From Ailurus styani (lineage: Eukaryota > Chordata > Mammalia > Carnivora > Ailuridae): 64,000 nucleotides of DNA. The notes beneath the pieces were generated by a model. That model had not been told where the DNA came from and searched no databases. It saw nothing but the letters and a program-made list of their open reading frames with translations. Shown here piece after piece: positions 33,807 through 43,500 of the stretch (its first letter is position 1; each line of letters opens with the position of its first letter). The DNA is taken from assembly GCA_002007465.1 (NCBI GenBank), contig LNAC01001831.1:1-64000 (forward strand), read 5' to 3'. The translations under genes and the position numbers were made by a program.

Positions 33807-33943
33807 CTGAAGGTAATCTCTCTTCGCATATGTACTCTCAAGGACGGATAGGCCCCTGCCTCAGGGTGCTGCAGACCCGCCGTAGTCAGGTTTTGGAACG
33901 GGGCAGTAGGTCAGAACCTAGAAGTGTCGGTTTACGAGTTTTT

Positions 33944-34137
33944 GAGAAGCAAAGGAACCTTCTGAAAAGTCAGAATGAGAAGCAGTATGCCATACAGAAT
34001 CTAAAGAAAGCGGAGTCTGTATAGAAATAATTCAGAACTTGAGAAGCAGTGTGCCATACTGAGTCTAAAGAAAGAGGACTCTGTATAGAAATAATACAAA
34101 ACTTGAGAAGCAAAAGAGCCTTCTGAAAAGTCAGAAT
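33944..34137 (+). repeat. Tandem repeats in the gag leader
   Basis: Two 64-bp units (33977-34040 and 34041-34104, both starting gagaagcagt) are flanked by two about 33-bp half units (33944-33976 and 34105-34137, both with ccttctgaaaagtcagaat). Each 64-bp unit contains acagaatctaaagaaag, close to the first codons of gag at 34145-34164. Confidence 0.9.
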
Positions 34138-34318
34138 GGGACACACAGAATCTAAGGAAAGAAATATGTTCATAGAAATTATAAAAAGAATGTTACAAAA
34201 GACTGGGGTTAAAGTTAGTGATGGTCAGCTTACAAAATTTTTAGACTTTGTAGATACATGCTGCCCCTGGTTCCCTAAAGATGAGACCTTGAACTTAGGT
34301 ACTTGGCATAAAGTATAA
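34136..34318 (+). pseudogene. gag: gag fragment: N-terminus of matrix
   Basis: Sixty codons open from an ATG at 34136, preceded by the leader repeats. The N-terminal MGHTESK fits a myristoylation-type start (glycine at position 2). The CCPWFP motif near residues 42-47 followed by TLNLGTW is characteristic of betaretroviral matrix proteins. The frame ends exactly at the start of a 310-bp repeat (34314). In an intact virus this protein would direct Gag to membranes. Here it is cut off after about half of matrix. Confidence 0.85.
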
Positions 34319-34623
34319 ATAGTTGTTTTCTTTTGCCTGCGCAGAAAACCAGTTTCTATGTTTGGTTTTGTCAGATTCTTAAAACTTGGTAAGGTTTTAA
34401 CAAAAGTTCAAGATTAAATTGTAAATGAAGCCTCTTTAACTCCTTAGCCCTTTTCCTTTGTATGCTAAGTTATTCAGGAAGTACTACTAAACAATAAACC
34501 TTAGGTTACAGTTGGGTGAATACCGTAACTATTCTGGAGGTTATACCAATTCCTAAAGTTTTAACGTTTCAATAAGGGGTTAAAGTATAATAAGGTATAT
34601 ATATATATATAAGGTAATTATTA
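34314..34623 (+). repeat. Internal proviral direct repeat, copy 1 (310 bp)
   Basis: Starts tataaatagttgttttcttt and ends in (TA)n aaggtaattatta. It is nearly identical to 35947-36453 apart from a SINE in the latter. Stops in all frames; its origin is unclear. It splits the gag remnant. Confidence 0.93.
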
Positions 34624-34631
34624 TATTAAGC

Positions 34632-35165
34632 GTGCTTACTTCTGAGGTTTTTGCACTATGGGCTTTGCTTAAAGATTTATTAGATCCCTCGTCTGGCCCT
34701 GATCTGTTAGCAAAATGGCTCGAGGGAGTGCAAGTTAAAGAAACCACCAAAAAAAAAATAGATCTTATGTGGCAGTCACCATGGATAAAAGCCCTGAGGA
34801 TGATGATAGTGAGGACGAACGGCTTCCTCCATATGAGGAATCTATGTTGGAAGAAGAGGCTGCTAGGTATCATGAGAAAGATTGGGATTTCCCTATGCAA
34901 ATAAAAGAAAAAGCCATGTAAACAAACAGATAAACCTCCATCTGTTAAAAAACAGCCTACAAGGCCACCACCCCCTCTGCCACTGCCAAAAACTAATAGG
35001 ATACTACCTACTATTAGGGAGGCAGAAAAGGAAGGTGACGCTGATTTTGTTAGATGCTTCCCGGTTGTATTTAGGGGAGAATTTGATGACACTATGACCC
35101 TTGTAGAGGCCATAACATATCGATGGATGACTCCTTATCACTGGCACCAAACAGCTAGATCCTGA
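34632..35165 (+). pseudogene. gag: gag fragment: downstream matrix/spacer region and capsid start
   Basis: Open stretch beginning LTSEVFALWALLKDLLDPSS. After a frameshift it continues DDDSEDERLPPYEESMLEEE, which contains a PPPY-like late-domain motif (LPPYEE) as found in betaretroviral Gag spacer proteins. After more stops, ADFVRCFPVVFRGEFDD follows, an FPVV-type capsid start. At least two frameshifts and several stops are present. Similarity ends near 35165. Confidence 0.7.
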
Positions 35166-35946
35166 CTGCCTGCAGGGGCATTTTTATTACAAAGACAACT
35201 AAACTTAGTAGTTAATTGCCTGTCTTTGAAGTTTTCATGGGTAATTGTTAAGAGAGCTTTTAAAGTCTTTGGTAACCTGAAACTTTAAAGTTTTGCTTGG
35301 ATAATAAATGAAATTAAATTTATTGGGTATCTAGGTCTTTTCCAAATAGGATAAAAAAATGCTAAAGCACTGAGTACTGGATGTAAGTTTATGTCTTGAC
35401 TTCTTATGCAAAGAAACTAAAGATATGTAAATCTGTTGATAAACATGTTTTGTTCTTAACTGGTACACAAAGTTGCCATCTAAAAAAATTCTGGGATAAC
35501 AGCAGTTCACAGTTGGCTACTCCTTAGTCTGAGGAAACTGAGGTTTCTAAGAGTGCAAAATTCTGCTAACTGTAACTGAGACTGATGGAAATAAGAAGAA
35601 AAAACTCTATATGTGGAAGAGGAGATACATAAGAAAGATATAAAGAATGGGAATACATTTTTGTTAAAGGTAGAAGAAGGTAATTTTGTCCTAAATGAGA
35701 CTGGTTGTTTGGAAAAAATGGCTTGGGACACAATCAGAATGCAAAGGAAAGTTGTAGAAGGTTTGTGGAGAGAAAACTTTGGAAAGGAATTTCAGGTGTG
35801 GTCAGGACGGACTAAGATTAAAATAAATGAATTTTAAAGACTCTGATATAAGAGTGGAAATGTGCCTTCTCTCTAGGAAGGAGGAAGGAGGAAGAACAAA
35901 AGGAGGAAGTTTTCTCCAATTGTTGGTCTGATCTTGATTAAGAAAA
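35166..35946 (+). other. Proviral internal sequence of unknown identity
   Basis: About 780 bp with stops in all frames except a 74-codon frame at 35613-35837 (starts MEEEIHKKDIKN, lysine/glutamate-rich) that I cannot assign. It could be degraded pol or env, or non-viral filler. Protease, reverse transcriptase and RNase H motifs (for example YxDD) are not seen. Confidence 0.5.
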
Positions 35947-36453
35947 TATAAATAGTTGTTTTCTTTTGCCTGCACAGAAAACCAGTTTCTATGTTTGGTT
36001 TTGTCAGATTCTTTTTTTTTTTAAAGATTTTATTTATTTATTTGACACAGAGAGAGAGATTACAAGTAGACAGAGAGGCAGGCAGAGAAGGAAGCAGGCT
36101 CCCTGCTGAGCAGAGAGCCCGATGTGGGCCTCAATCCCAGTACCCTGAGATCATGACCTGAGCCGAAAGCAGAGGCTTTAACCCACTGAGCCACCCAGGC
36201 GCCCATAGATTCTTAAAACTTGGTAAGGTTTTAACAAAAGTTCAAGATTAAATTGTAAACGAAGTCTCTTTAACTCCTTAGCCCTTTTCCTTCGTATGCT
36301 AAATTACTCAGGAAGTACTACTAAACAATAAACCTTAGGTTACAGTTGGGTGGATACTGTAACTATTCTGGAGGTTATACCAATTCCTAAAGTTTTAATG
36401 TTTCAATAAGGGGTTAAAGTATATAATAAGGTATATATATAAGGTAATTATTA
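35947..36453 (+). repeat. Internal proviral direct repeat, copy 2, with SINE
   Basis: Same segment as 34314-34623 with roughly a dozen substitutions. Interrupted by a SINE at 36014-36206. Confidence 0.93.
36014..36206 (-). mobile_element. CAN-SINE inside proviral repeat copy 2
   Basis: Target duplication agattctt at 36006-36013 and 36207-36214; copy 1 of the repeat has the uninterrupted site. Confidence 0.95.
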
Positions 36454-37039
36454 AAATGTTATATGTCACAGAAGTAACCTGATTTCCTTGCCAGCTATAC
36501 TGTAAACTCTCATCTCATCGGCTCTTTAACCATGTCCATTCTGAGTTTTTGTCATTTGTAATTGTTCTAATTCTCTTATAAGTTTCATCTCAAGGAAGTT
36601 CATATAAAGGATGTTAGAACAAATACAGGTATTCAGTATATCGAAGATCCTAACACTGAACTGGGTAAGAATTTCCAGAACTAACTAAAGCTACATTCAA
36701 CCTGAACTAGAATCAGTAATGTGGGACTAAATGAACTAAAAGATTATAATATTATGGCTCTTGTTTAAAGCATTGCTGATCCTAAACATTGCTATAACTG
36801 ATTGCACGAAAATCAATGGAACTTTTATATACATAAGGAAAATTTAAAGTTTGGCAATGTGGAAAAAATTTTTCAATCTGGATTTTAAAAACTAAAAATC
36901 GCCTTTCCCAAGTTGCTTTGAGGCACAAATCTGGTAAGAGATATCTTAATTACATTCAGGGTCTTTGTATAAAGAAGCAGTGACTCTTGTCTGCTTCCAA
37001 AGTCATTGTATTTTAGAGAAATAAACATCTTGGCTTCAG
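36454..37039 (+). other. Proviral internal sequence, degraded
   Basis: Stops in all frames. Short readable pieces (ADPKHCYN, then ENQWNFYIHKENL in one frame near 36776-36850) look env-like or pol-like but are too short to assign. Confidence 0.35.
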
Positions 37040-37297
37040 TCTGAAGGGGAACAAAATATGCCACCCCAAAATATGTCACTTTGGCATATTTATTCTTTTG
37101 AATTAAAGTTGCTTAAGACATAGCTGATTAAAGGACACTCTGACCTCCTCTGTCCTCTGAAAACTGAAATAAATCTCTCATGTGGAAGTTAACCTGCCTA
37201 TGCCAGGAGGAGAAAGAGAGACATCCTTATCACCAGAAATAAGGAATTTAGGGCCAAGAAGGCTGCATAAACAATCCTGGTTACTGCTTCACTAGGC

Positions 37298-37333
<36 letters not shown>

Positions 37334-37336
37334 ATA
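37040..37336. mobile_element. Possible foreign insertion (LTR-like) ending in (AAAT)n
   Basis: From about 37040 the text (aaaatatgccaccccaaaat, then ggcatatttattcttttgaa) resembles a carnivore LTR I remember only vaguely. It ends in about ten AAAT units at 37300-37336, immediately before the integrase remnant. Confidence 0.35.
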
Positions 37337-37348
37337 GCATCTGCTAGA

Positions 37349-37845
37349 ATGGGTGAAGCAGTAAAAGATGTGGTTCAACATTTAATGTATTGCTTTTCTA
37401 TGGCAGGAAAACCTCAGAGCATAAAAACAGACAATGCTCTTGCTTATACCTCTAAAACTTTTAAACAATTTTGTGAAATGTATAATATTAACCACACTAT
37501 GGGAATTCCATATAACCCTCAAGGACAAGGCATTGTAGAGAGAGCTCATCAAACACTTAAAACACAAGCTACTAAATTATAGAATTCGGAATACAAACAT
37601 AGCTCTCCTCATCATATTCTTAACCATGCCTTGTTTGTCATTAATTATCTCAATTGTGATGCAGATGAAATTTCTCCAGTCATGACACATTGGTCTAATG
37701 ATCCTAATCAAGCTAAACCTTTAGTCATGTGGAAAGACCTATTAACAGGAAAATGGAAAGGCCCAGATGTGTTATTAACAAATGGGAGAGGTATGCTTGA
37801 GTCTTTCCTCAGGACGCCACCACTCCTATTTGGATCCCTGACCAA
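37349..37845 (+). pseudogene. pol: pol remnant: C-terminal integrase
   Basis: The catalytic core lacks the first acidic residue but keeps the second Asp (IKTDNALAYTS) and the Glu (PQGQGIVERAHQTLK) with exactly 35 residues between them, the retroviral D,D-35-E spacing. An in-frame TAG at 37580-37582 interrupts it; the same frame continues with HILNHALFVINYLN and the C-terminal domain (PLVMWKDLLTGKWKGP, VLLTNGRG). A frameshift after GRG moves the true frame into the next one (TTPIWIPDQLIRHHEG). Upstream reverse transcriptase and RNase H are absent. Confidence 0.9.
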
Positions 37846-38106
37846 TTGATACGTCATCATGAGGGTCCACCTTCTCAGCCAAAACCGATGCGCCGCCCTC
37901 CACCGCCGATGACCTATCGAGCCCTGGAAGCGGTGATTCCCAAAATGGAAACCAAGGAGGAGGAGATGACTGCCCCTCAGAACAACTCTCAAGCTCCAGA
38001 GGTCACGACTTCCAAAACTGCCAGTGTCTGTCGAAACAGTGACTGCCTGTGTGGGACCACCATATGCCATTATGTACCTGGGTCAGGGCCAGCTTATGGT
38101 TGCTAA
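37846..38106 (+). pseudogene. env: pol end / env start overlap remnant
   Basis: This frame holds the end of integrase, then a proline-rich stretch (RRPPPPMTYRALEAVIPKM) that probably includes the start of Env. It ends at a stop at 38104-38106. Most of SU is missing: the next frame, overlapping from 38024, already reads a C-terminal SU segment. Confidence 0.6.
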
Positions 38107-38908
38107 AACAAATTCTCACTATCATGTGATATGTCACCAATGTGTGCTAACCTCATGTATTTACTCTATCATAGGATGTCAAACTTTTATACTTGTTTAT
38201 CAACCCTCATATGTTGTTCTTCCTGTCAATATACCTGGTCCTTGGTATGATGAACCTGGTATACACAGTTTACAGGTTCTTAATCAAGCTTTGCAATGGC
38301 CTAAAAGATTTGTGGCAGCTCTTCTTTTAGGTATTACTGCCCTGATAGGAATAATCAGCTCTTTTTCTATAGCCACTGCTACCCTAGTACAACAAGTACA
38401 TACTGCTCATCAAGTAAACAAACTAACTAAAAATGTGAGTACACCCTTACATTTAAAGGAACAAATAGGTAAGAAGTTAGAGACCAGAGTAGATGTATTA
38501 GAGGAAACTGTTCTATACTTAGGAAACCAAATTCAAAATTTAAAAACTAGATTTACTGCCCGCTGCCTTGCAAGATACAAATGGATTTGTGTTACCCTGT
38601 TTCCTTACAACCATTCAGATACACCATGGTCTAAGGTAAGATCCCATTTACTGGGAATTTGGGATACAACAAATATGTCCTTAGACATTTCCCTTCAACA
38701 GCAAATCAAGGACCTTAGCGATTCCTATATCTCACCTCCTGAGGCTGCCGAGGTTGCAGGTTCTTTGTTGGCATCCCTTAAAACGTATACCAGCTACATG
38801 TCCTGGTCTCTAGGTATAACTAATTTTGCTATAACTGGCCTAGTTATAAATTGCTATAATCTTTCTCCTACCATTCCTTTTTCGAATATTAAGAATGGGA
38901 CTACATAA
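38024..38908 (+). pseudogene. env: env fragment: SU C-terminus plus TM, open for 294 codons
   Basis: Residues 1-95 contain a CHQC motif (37-40) and other cysteines of the surface subunit C-terminus. PKR at 93-95 sits where the furin site (RxKR type) belongs and lacks the first arginine, so processing is doubtful. Residues 96-114 are a hydrophobic fusion peptide-like stretch (FVAALLLGITALIG). Heptad-like coiled coil occupies about 115-177. A CX7C disulphide loop lies at 181-189. N-glycosylation sequons are at 137, 196, 217 and 291. A membrane span is likely at about 262-277, after which a stop leaves only a short tail. The first ATG lies in a deletion junction, without signal peptide. In an intact virus TM drives membrane fusion. 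Here entry function is not expected. Confidence 0.85.
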
Positions 38909-38951
38909 CCTTCAAATAGAGTTAAAAACATTTGAACTTCAAGCCAACAAC

Positions 38952-38965
38952 AAAAAAGGGGGAGA
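38952..38965 (+). promoter_or_regulatory. Polypurine tract
   Basis: aaaaaagggggaga directly before the TG of the 3' LTR; primer for plus-strand synthesis in retroviruses. Confidence 0.95.
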
Positions 38966-39725
38966 TGATGTGAGCCATCTGCGTGGTAGAAGTGGTGAAC
39001 CCCCTCTGCAAGGCATGGGGCATCACCCTCCTGCAAGGAGAGGAGAATTGCAATGGGTAAAGCATTAATCACCCCCTTCCATTTAAAAGCGGCTTGCAGC
39101 TCAAATGATACATATTAATATGAATGGTAAGAATAGACTAGATTTGTTAAGCATAGGTTGGATTTGTTATTTGTAGATCCCGCATTATTAGTCAATGAAG
39201 ATATATATAAACATAGTTACTAGGAAAAACACAGTCTGATTGTAAATAATTTACTTTTTCCAGGTATAGATAATTTACTCTTTCTATAGATAAACAGGCC
39301 CGAGTAGAGTCCAGAATAACTGCCAGAGAAAGAATCTGGCACCATGCTGTGCCTCCCCCAGGATAGGTAGCATTTAACTTTAGGGCTTAATGATCTTACA
39401 CAGAACCCTTGATTTACAACAGAACTATGAGTAACCATAAAAAGGGGTTTCCATGGGATTACAATACAGATAAGTGAAGCAGGCCTCATCAATCAGGCCT
39501 CTGAAAAAACACCAGGTACATCTACAAAGGTTCCTTTGATTGGTAAATAAACATCCTGGTTGTGTCTTTGATCATCCTCTGTTACAATGATATAAATAAA
39601 ATACCCCAAGCCCTGAGGTTTTGGGAGACTCCTGAACATAATTCAAGTCCATCTCCTCATTTCGCATTGCTGACACTGTCCTTTCCTTTGGGGACCCCTG
39701 GACCTGCTGGAGCTGGACTCCAGCA
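38966..39725 (+). repeat. 3' LTR
   Basis: 760 bp, TGATG...CA, without the SINE. The central block, about 39200-39540, is almost identical to the 5' LTR, whereas the ends differ more. Confidence 0.97.
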
Positions 39726-40308
39726 CAATCCCTCTCATTCTGTCTCTTTCTTAATCTGCATGGTCATTTTTTATTTGGTACTCCAAACCATGCTCCCTTG
39801 GACACAGGGACAACTACAGGGTGAAAGCAGCCCCCCTAGCACACCCTCTACATGCCCCAGCCCCTGCTGGGGCAGAAGGCAGAAGAGCAGGGGAATGGAC
39901 AGCCAAGAACCCACCCCTGGGTGATGGGACCACACAGGAGGAGAGACTCCAGGCCTCCTGCACATTCTCCATTATCTCAGTCCACTTAAGAAAACACAAA
40001 AATCAAAGATAAAATTGTGATGAATTTCAAGATGGCATCCCCAGAGCATTAAACCAAGGGTGGTTCCTCTTCCATGTAACTTCACTGAATGAAGCTCATG
40101 CCCGCTTCTAATGCAAGCAACCCTATGTAGTTTTGGACTTGTTTTCAGGATTCAAATGTTTCTCTTCTTGTATTGAGAAATAACAAGAGCAAACAAGTGC
40201 AATATTCTTCATTATAATGGATTTGGGGGACTATATTGGCTGTTCCAAATTTCCTGATTTTTTTCCTCTGCCTAACACACAGGGAAATATGTTTAAAGAC
40301 ATAAATTA
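39726..40308. other. Unique DNA flanking the provirus on the right
   Basis: Starts with the second CAATCC. No gene recognised. Confidence 0.5.
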
Positions 40309-40502
40309 GGGCACTTGGGTGGCTCAGTGGGTTAAAGCCTCTGCCTTCAGTTCAGGTCATGATCTCAAGGTCCTGGGATCAAGCCCCACATCGGGTTCCC
40401 TGCTCAACAAGGAGCCCGCTTCCTCCTCTATCTCTGCCTGCCTCTCTGCCTATTTGTGCTCTCTCTGTGTATGTCAAATAAATAAATAAAATCTTTAAAA
40501 AA
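40309..40502 (+). mobile_element. CAN-SINE, plus strand
   Basis: Target duplication aaagacataaatta at 40295-40308 and 40503-40516. Confidence 0.96.
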
Positions 40503-40516
40503 AAAGACATAAATTA

Positions 40517-43500
40517 TATACTTACAATGGATGATCTGGTGGAGGTACAATGTTTAGAACACACAATCCTTCAAATTATTCAGATGCCATGATGTTTTAA
40601 GACCAGTTAGAACTTCACATGGGATTGCCTGTTGGCAGCCAACATTGTCAGAGATTCCTTTTTATCCTTTGTTGTTCAGGTCAATTTTCCACTACAGCCA
40701 GAAATTTTTAAAAAGTTGTCAAAGTAATTGTTCCTTGATAGCATTTACCAGAAGCATTTATGGTCTCATACACTAATTAATAGAAGCCATTGGAAAGGCC
40801 TCTCTTAGCTGGAGTGTCATCACACGAACGGTGTTGCTGAGAGCCACAAAGCAGAGCGAGCATCACATGTGGTTAGCCCCAGAGTGAAATCACATAACAG
40901 AAAATAAAAATGAAATCAAACCTGTTTGACATTACAAGCAAGAGGCCGTGCATATTTTCCCACACTCAGTCCAATTCCTTGATTGTCCGTGGATTTTTAA
41001 AAAATTTCATCTCCTTATGAATGCTTTCTCACAGTCATTTGGTTCCAGCATATTTATGTTCACTTTTATCCAACACATGCTGCAAATATGCCCTTCACTC
41101 AACCCAGTCTATTAATTTTGAAATGCCTAAAGCCAAAACTGACAGAAGAAGGAAATCTTTCTGGCTTGTAGCTCCAAACAGCTGAAATGAACTACCTGCT
41201 TCAGTAAAAATGCATGGCCACATGACTTCTCTTTCAGAAAATGTTAAACTTTCTGTAGGAGGGGAAAAAAACGTTTCAGAAGAAAATGAATGGAACTATT
41301 TTCTCAATTGTTTACGTGCGGAGTCTGAATATGCTTTGCTTGACATCTATTTATGTGTACACAACAATTACGCAAATACAAATGTTGGTCCTAGATTTCT
41401 TACTTATATTAGACATTTTGTAATTTATTGTTCTAATATATATTTCTGATAAACTTCCATTTCATCCAGATACACCAGAATTTCCCCTGGGGACTGTTGT
41501 CTTTGTCCTCAAGAATTGAGTTCAAATTTGAATGGCTATCACATTTCATAATTAATATTAATGCCCACAGGGTCCATAAAGACATATATTTCCTAACTCC
41601 ATTCCTGATATTTAGCTCCCATCTTTCACCTTATCCTGTATCCTGTAGAATACAGCTCTCTAAACCAAGTCATGGCCCCTACATTTGCTAGGAGTCTGAT
41701 CTTCCACTTTTTATAGCACCAAAGAAATAAAGCCTTGATGGGTCTCATCCAAATGAAGTGTCTCCAAACAAGGGCAAACCTATCACTAAACTCAGCAGGG
41801 GTCCGTGCATCTGGCGTTATTTGCTTTCTACTTTCCCAAGGTAGCAGCTCCTTTGCTTACCTTTCTACCAGTGCAATTTATTCTTTCAGATCCTGAAGAT
41901 ATTTTGATCTTCAGGAGCTTCTTTTAAAAGAAGTACCATAAGCCATTGACATCTGACCTGAGACATTTATAATGATTCCCCATATTCTAGACATAGTGTT
42001 AGATATTGTTTATAACTTAGCAAAATAATAGTCAAACAAAACAGCTCTTCTGAATTTGAGGAGGTTGAAGGAAGCTATGGGGATGGGAGAGCAGGGGGAG
42101 GGGGAAATAGGTACAAAAGTGTCAGAAACAATTGTACTTAGCATGGACATAGTTCTTGGTAGTTTCCATACCACCGGGTTTTTCTTTGTCCAACCCAGAT
42201 TCTCTATGGGCTCCCCAGGTCTGCATTTCTCTCTTCAGTTCACACAGCAAGTCTGATTGGTGGCAAGGCATTTCCACAGTGGGCTCTGAGGGACAGTCAT
42301 AGTCCTATTAGTTGCCATGTAACATAAAGGATCAATGGTCCCCAAACTGGGGAGAACCAAAATGTTTATTTCTCTTTTAGAGATTCCCATTTTAAGGGCT
42401 GCCAAATCTTGAGGCAAGAACCTTGTTTACACTTCTTTAACAGGTTTTCCTCGGGTGATTTGACCCCAGGGCCCTTGCATCAAGCCAAAACCAGGGGGCC
42501 AACTTGGGGGACACTGCTTTTTGGGTGAAAGGGCATGTGCGCAACATGGAAGTTAAAATCCATCCTTCCCATGGGCCTCATCTTCTACACCACTCAGCCT
42601 TGCACTTTGCCTTTCAGCAACATTACACAATCATGCTATTTCTTTGTTTTTTCTTCTCCATTCATTGACTTGAAGGACTTTTTTCTAATCGTTGGCATCT
42701 GTTCCCTCTTATATTTTGTGTTTTCAGCCATTCCTGGCTATTTAAAATTAGCCAGAATATATTGGAACTTGGAAGACTACTTGGCCATAGTTTGGGTTAG
42801 AGTTTCTGCCCAAACTGCCCGCCCTCCTGTTATGCCAATTCCCTAGGGCCTTCTCAGAACTTCTTTTCTTCCAGCCTTCTCAGTTTCTCTCATAGTAATC
42901 TCAGGAGGACATTGTTCTCTGTCCAAACTTTTCCCCCAAAACCTGCGCCAGCCAGGGCTACTCCTCCCACCTCTGCCACCCAGAGGTGTTGAGTTATAGA
43001 TCACTCAAAATCCCCACAGGACTTTCTTTTCTTGAGCTTCCAAAATTCCAATCAAAATATGTGACAATGTCCAATTTTGTCCTCTGTGAAATGTTAGTGC
43101 TTCTGCCAGACTCCTAGACACCTGGTATCTGGTAGCTTGACTACTTTCAATTTATGAACTTCCTCTGAAGAATATTCTGTCTACTTTGGAACTACTTTTT
43201 TTTCCTTTTTTCATCACGCCTTTTTGTGATGTTTCTCAAGACTTCACCAAATGAGTATGTAATGGAGAGCTTTCTCATGATATAAAGGAAAAGGAGCTGT
43301 TTATCTGAATCAGACTTTCTGTAACTTTAGGGACACTTGTACTTGGCCCAAACAGGGTCTTCTCTTCCTAAGCCCCCTCCCCATAGCTGTACAGTGGAAG
43401 GACATTGTTTTGCTTTTTTATTTGTAGCTACTGTTTTATCTTTTTCCATGTTACTTGAGATCTTCTTTCTAACTCTTTTGGCCAGCTTCCTTGAGAAATT

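Larger units (their letters stand above)
32776..39725 (+). mobile_element. Class II (betaretrovirus-like) endogenous provirus
   Basis: Complete provirus boundaries are visible: 6-bp target duplication CAATCC (32770-32775 and 39726-39731), LTRs beginning TGATGTGAGCC and ending CA, a Lys3-like primer site after the 5' LTR and a polypurine tract before the 3' LTR. The 6-bp duplication, the matrix-like gag start, the class II-style integrase and the env TM layout together favour a betaretrovirus-like origin. The internal part is only about 5.2 kb. Gag is interrupted, protease and most of pol are missing, integrase has a stop, and env lacks most of SU. The LTRs differ at about 30 of 760 positions (about 4%, counted by eye). 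Two later SINEs lie inside. It cannot encode a complete virus. A lentiviral origin was considered because of the Lys3-type primer site, but the gag, env and duplication length argue against it. Confidence 0.92.

Noticed and set aside
32776..39725. Lentiviral origin of the provirus (Lys3-like primer site; endogenous lentiviruses are known in mustelids)
   Set aside because: 6-bp target duplication, betaretroviral matrix motif and env TM layout fit class II/beta better; no lentiviral accessory frames recognised.
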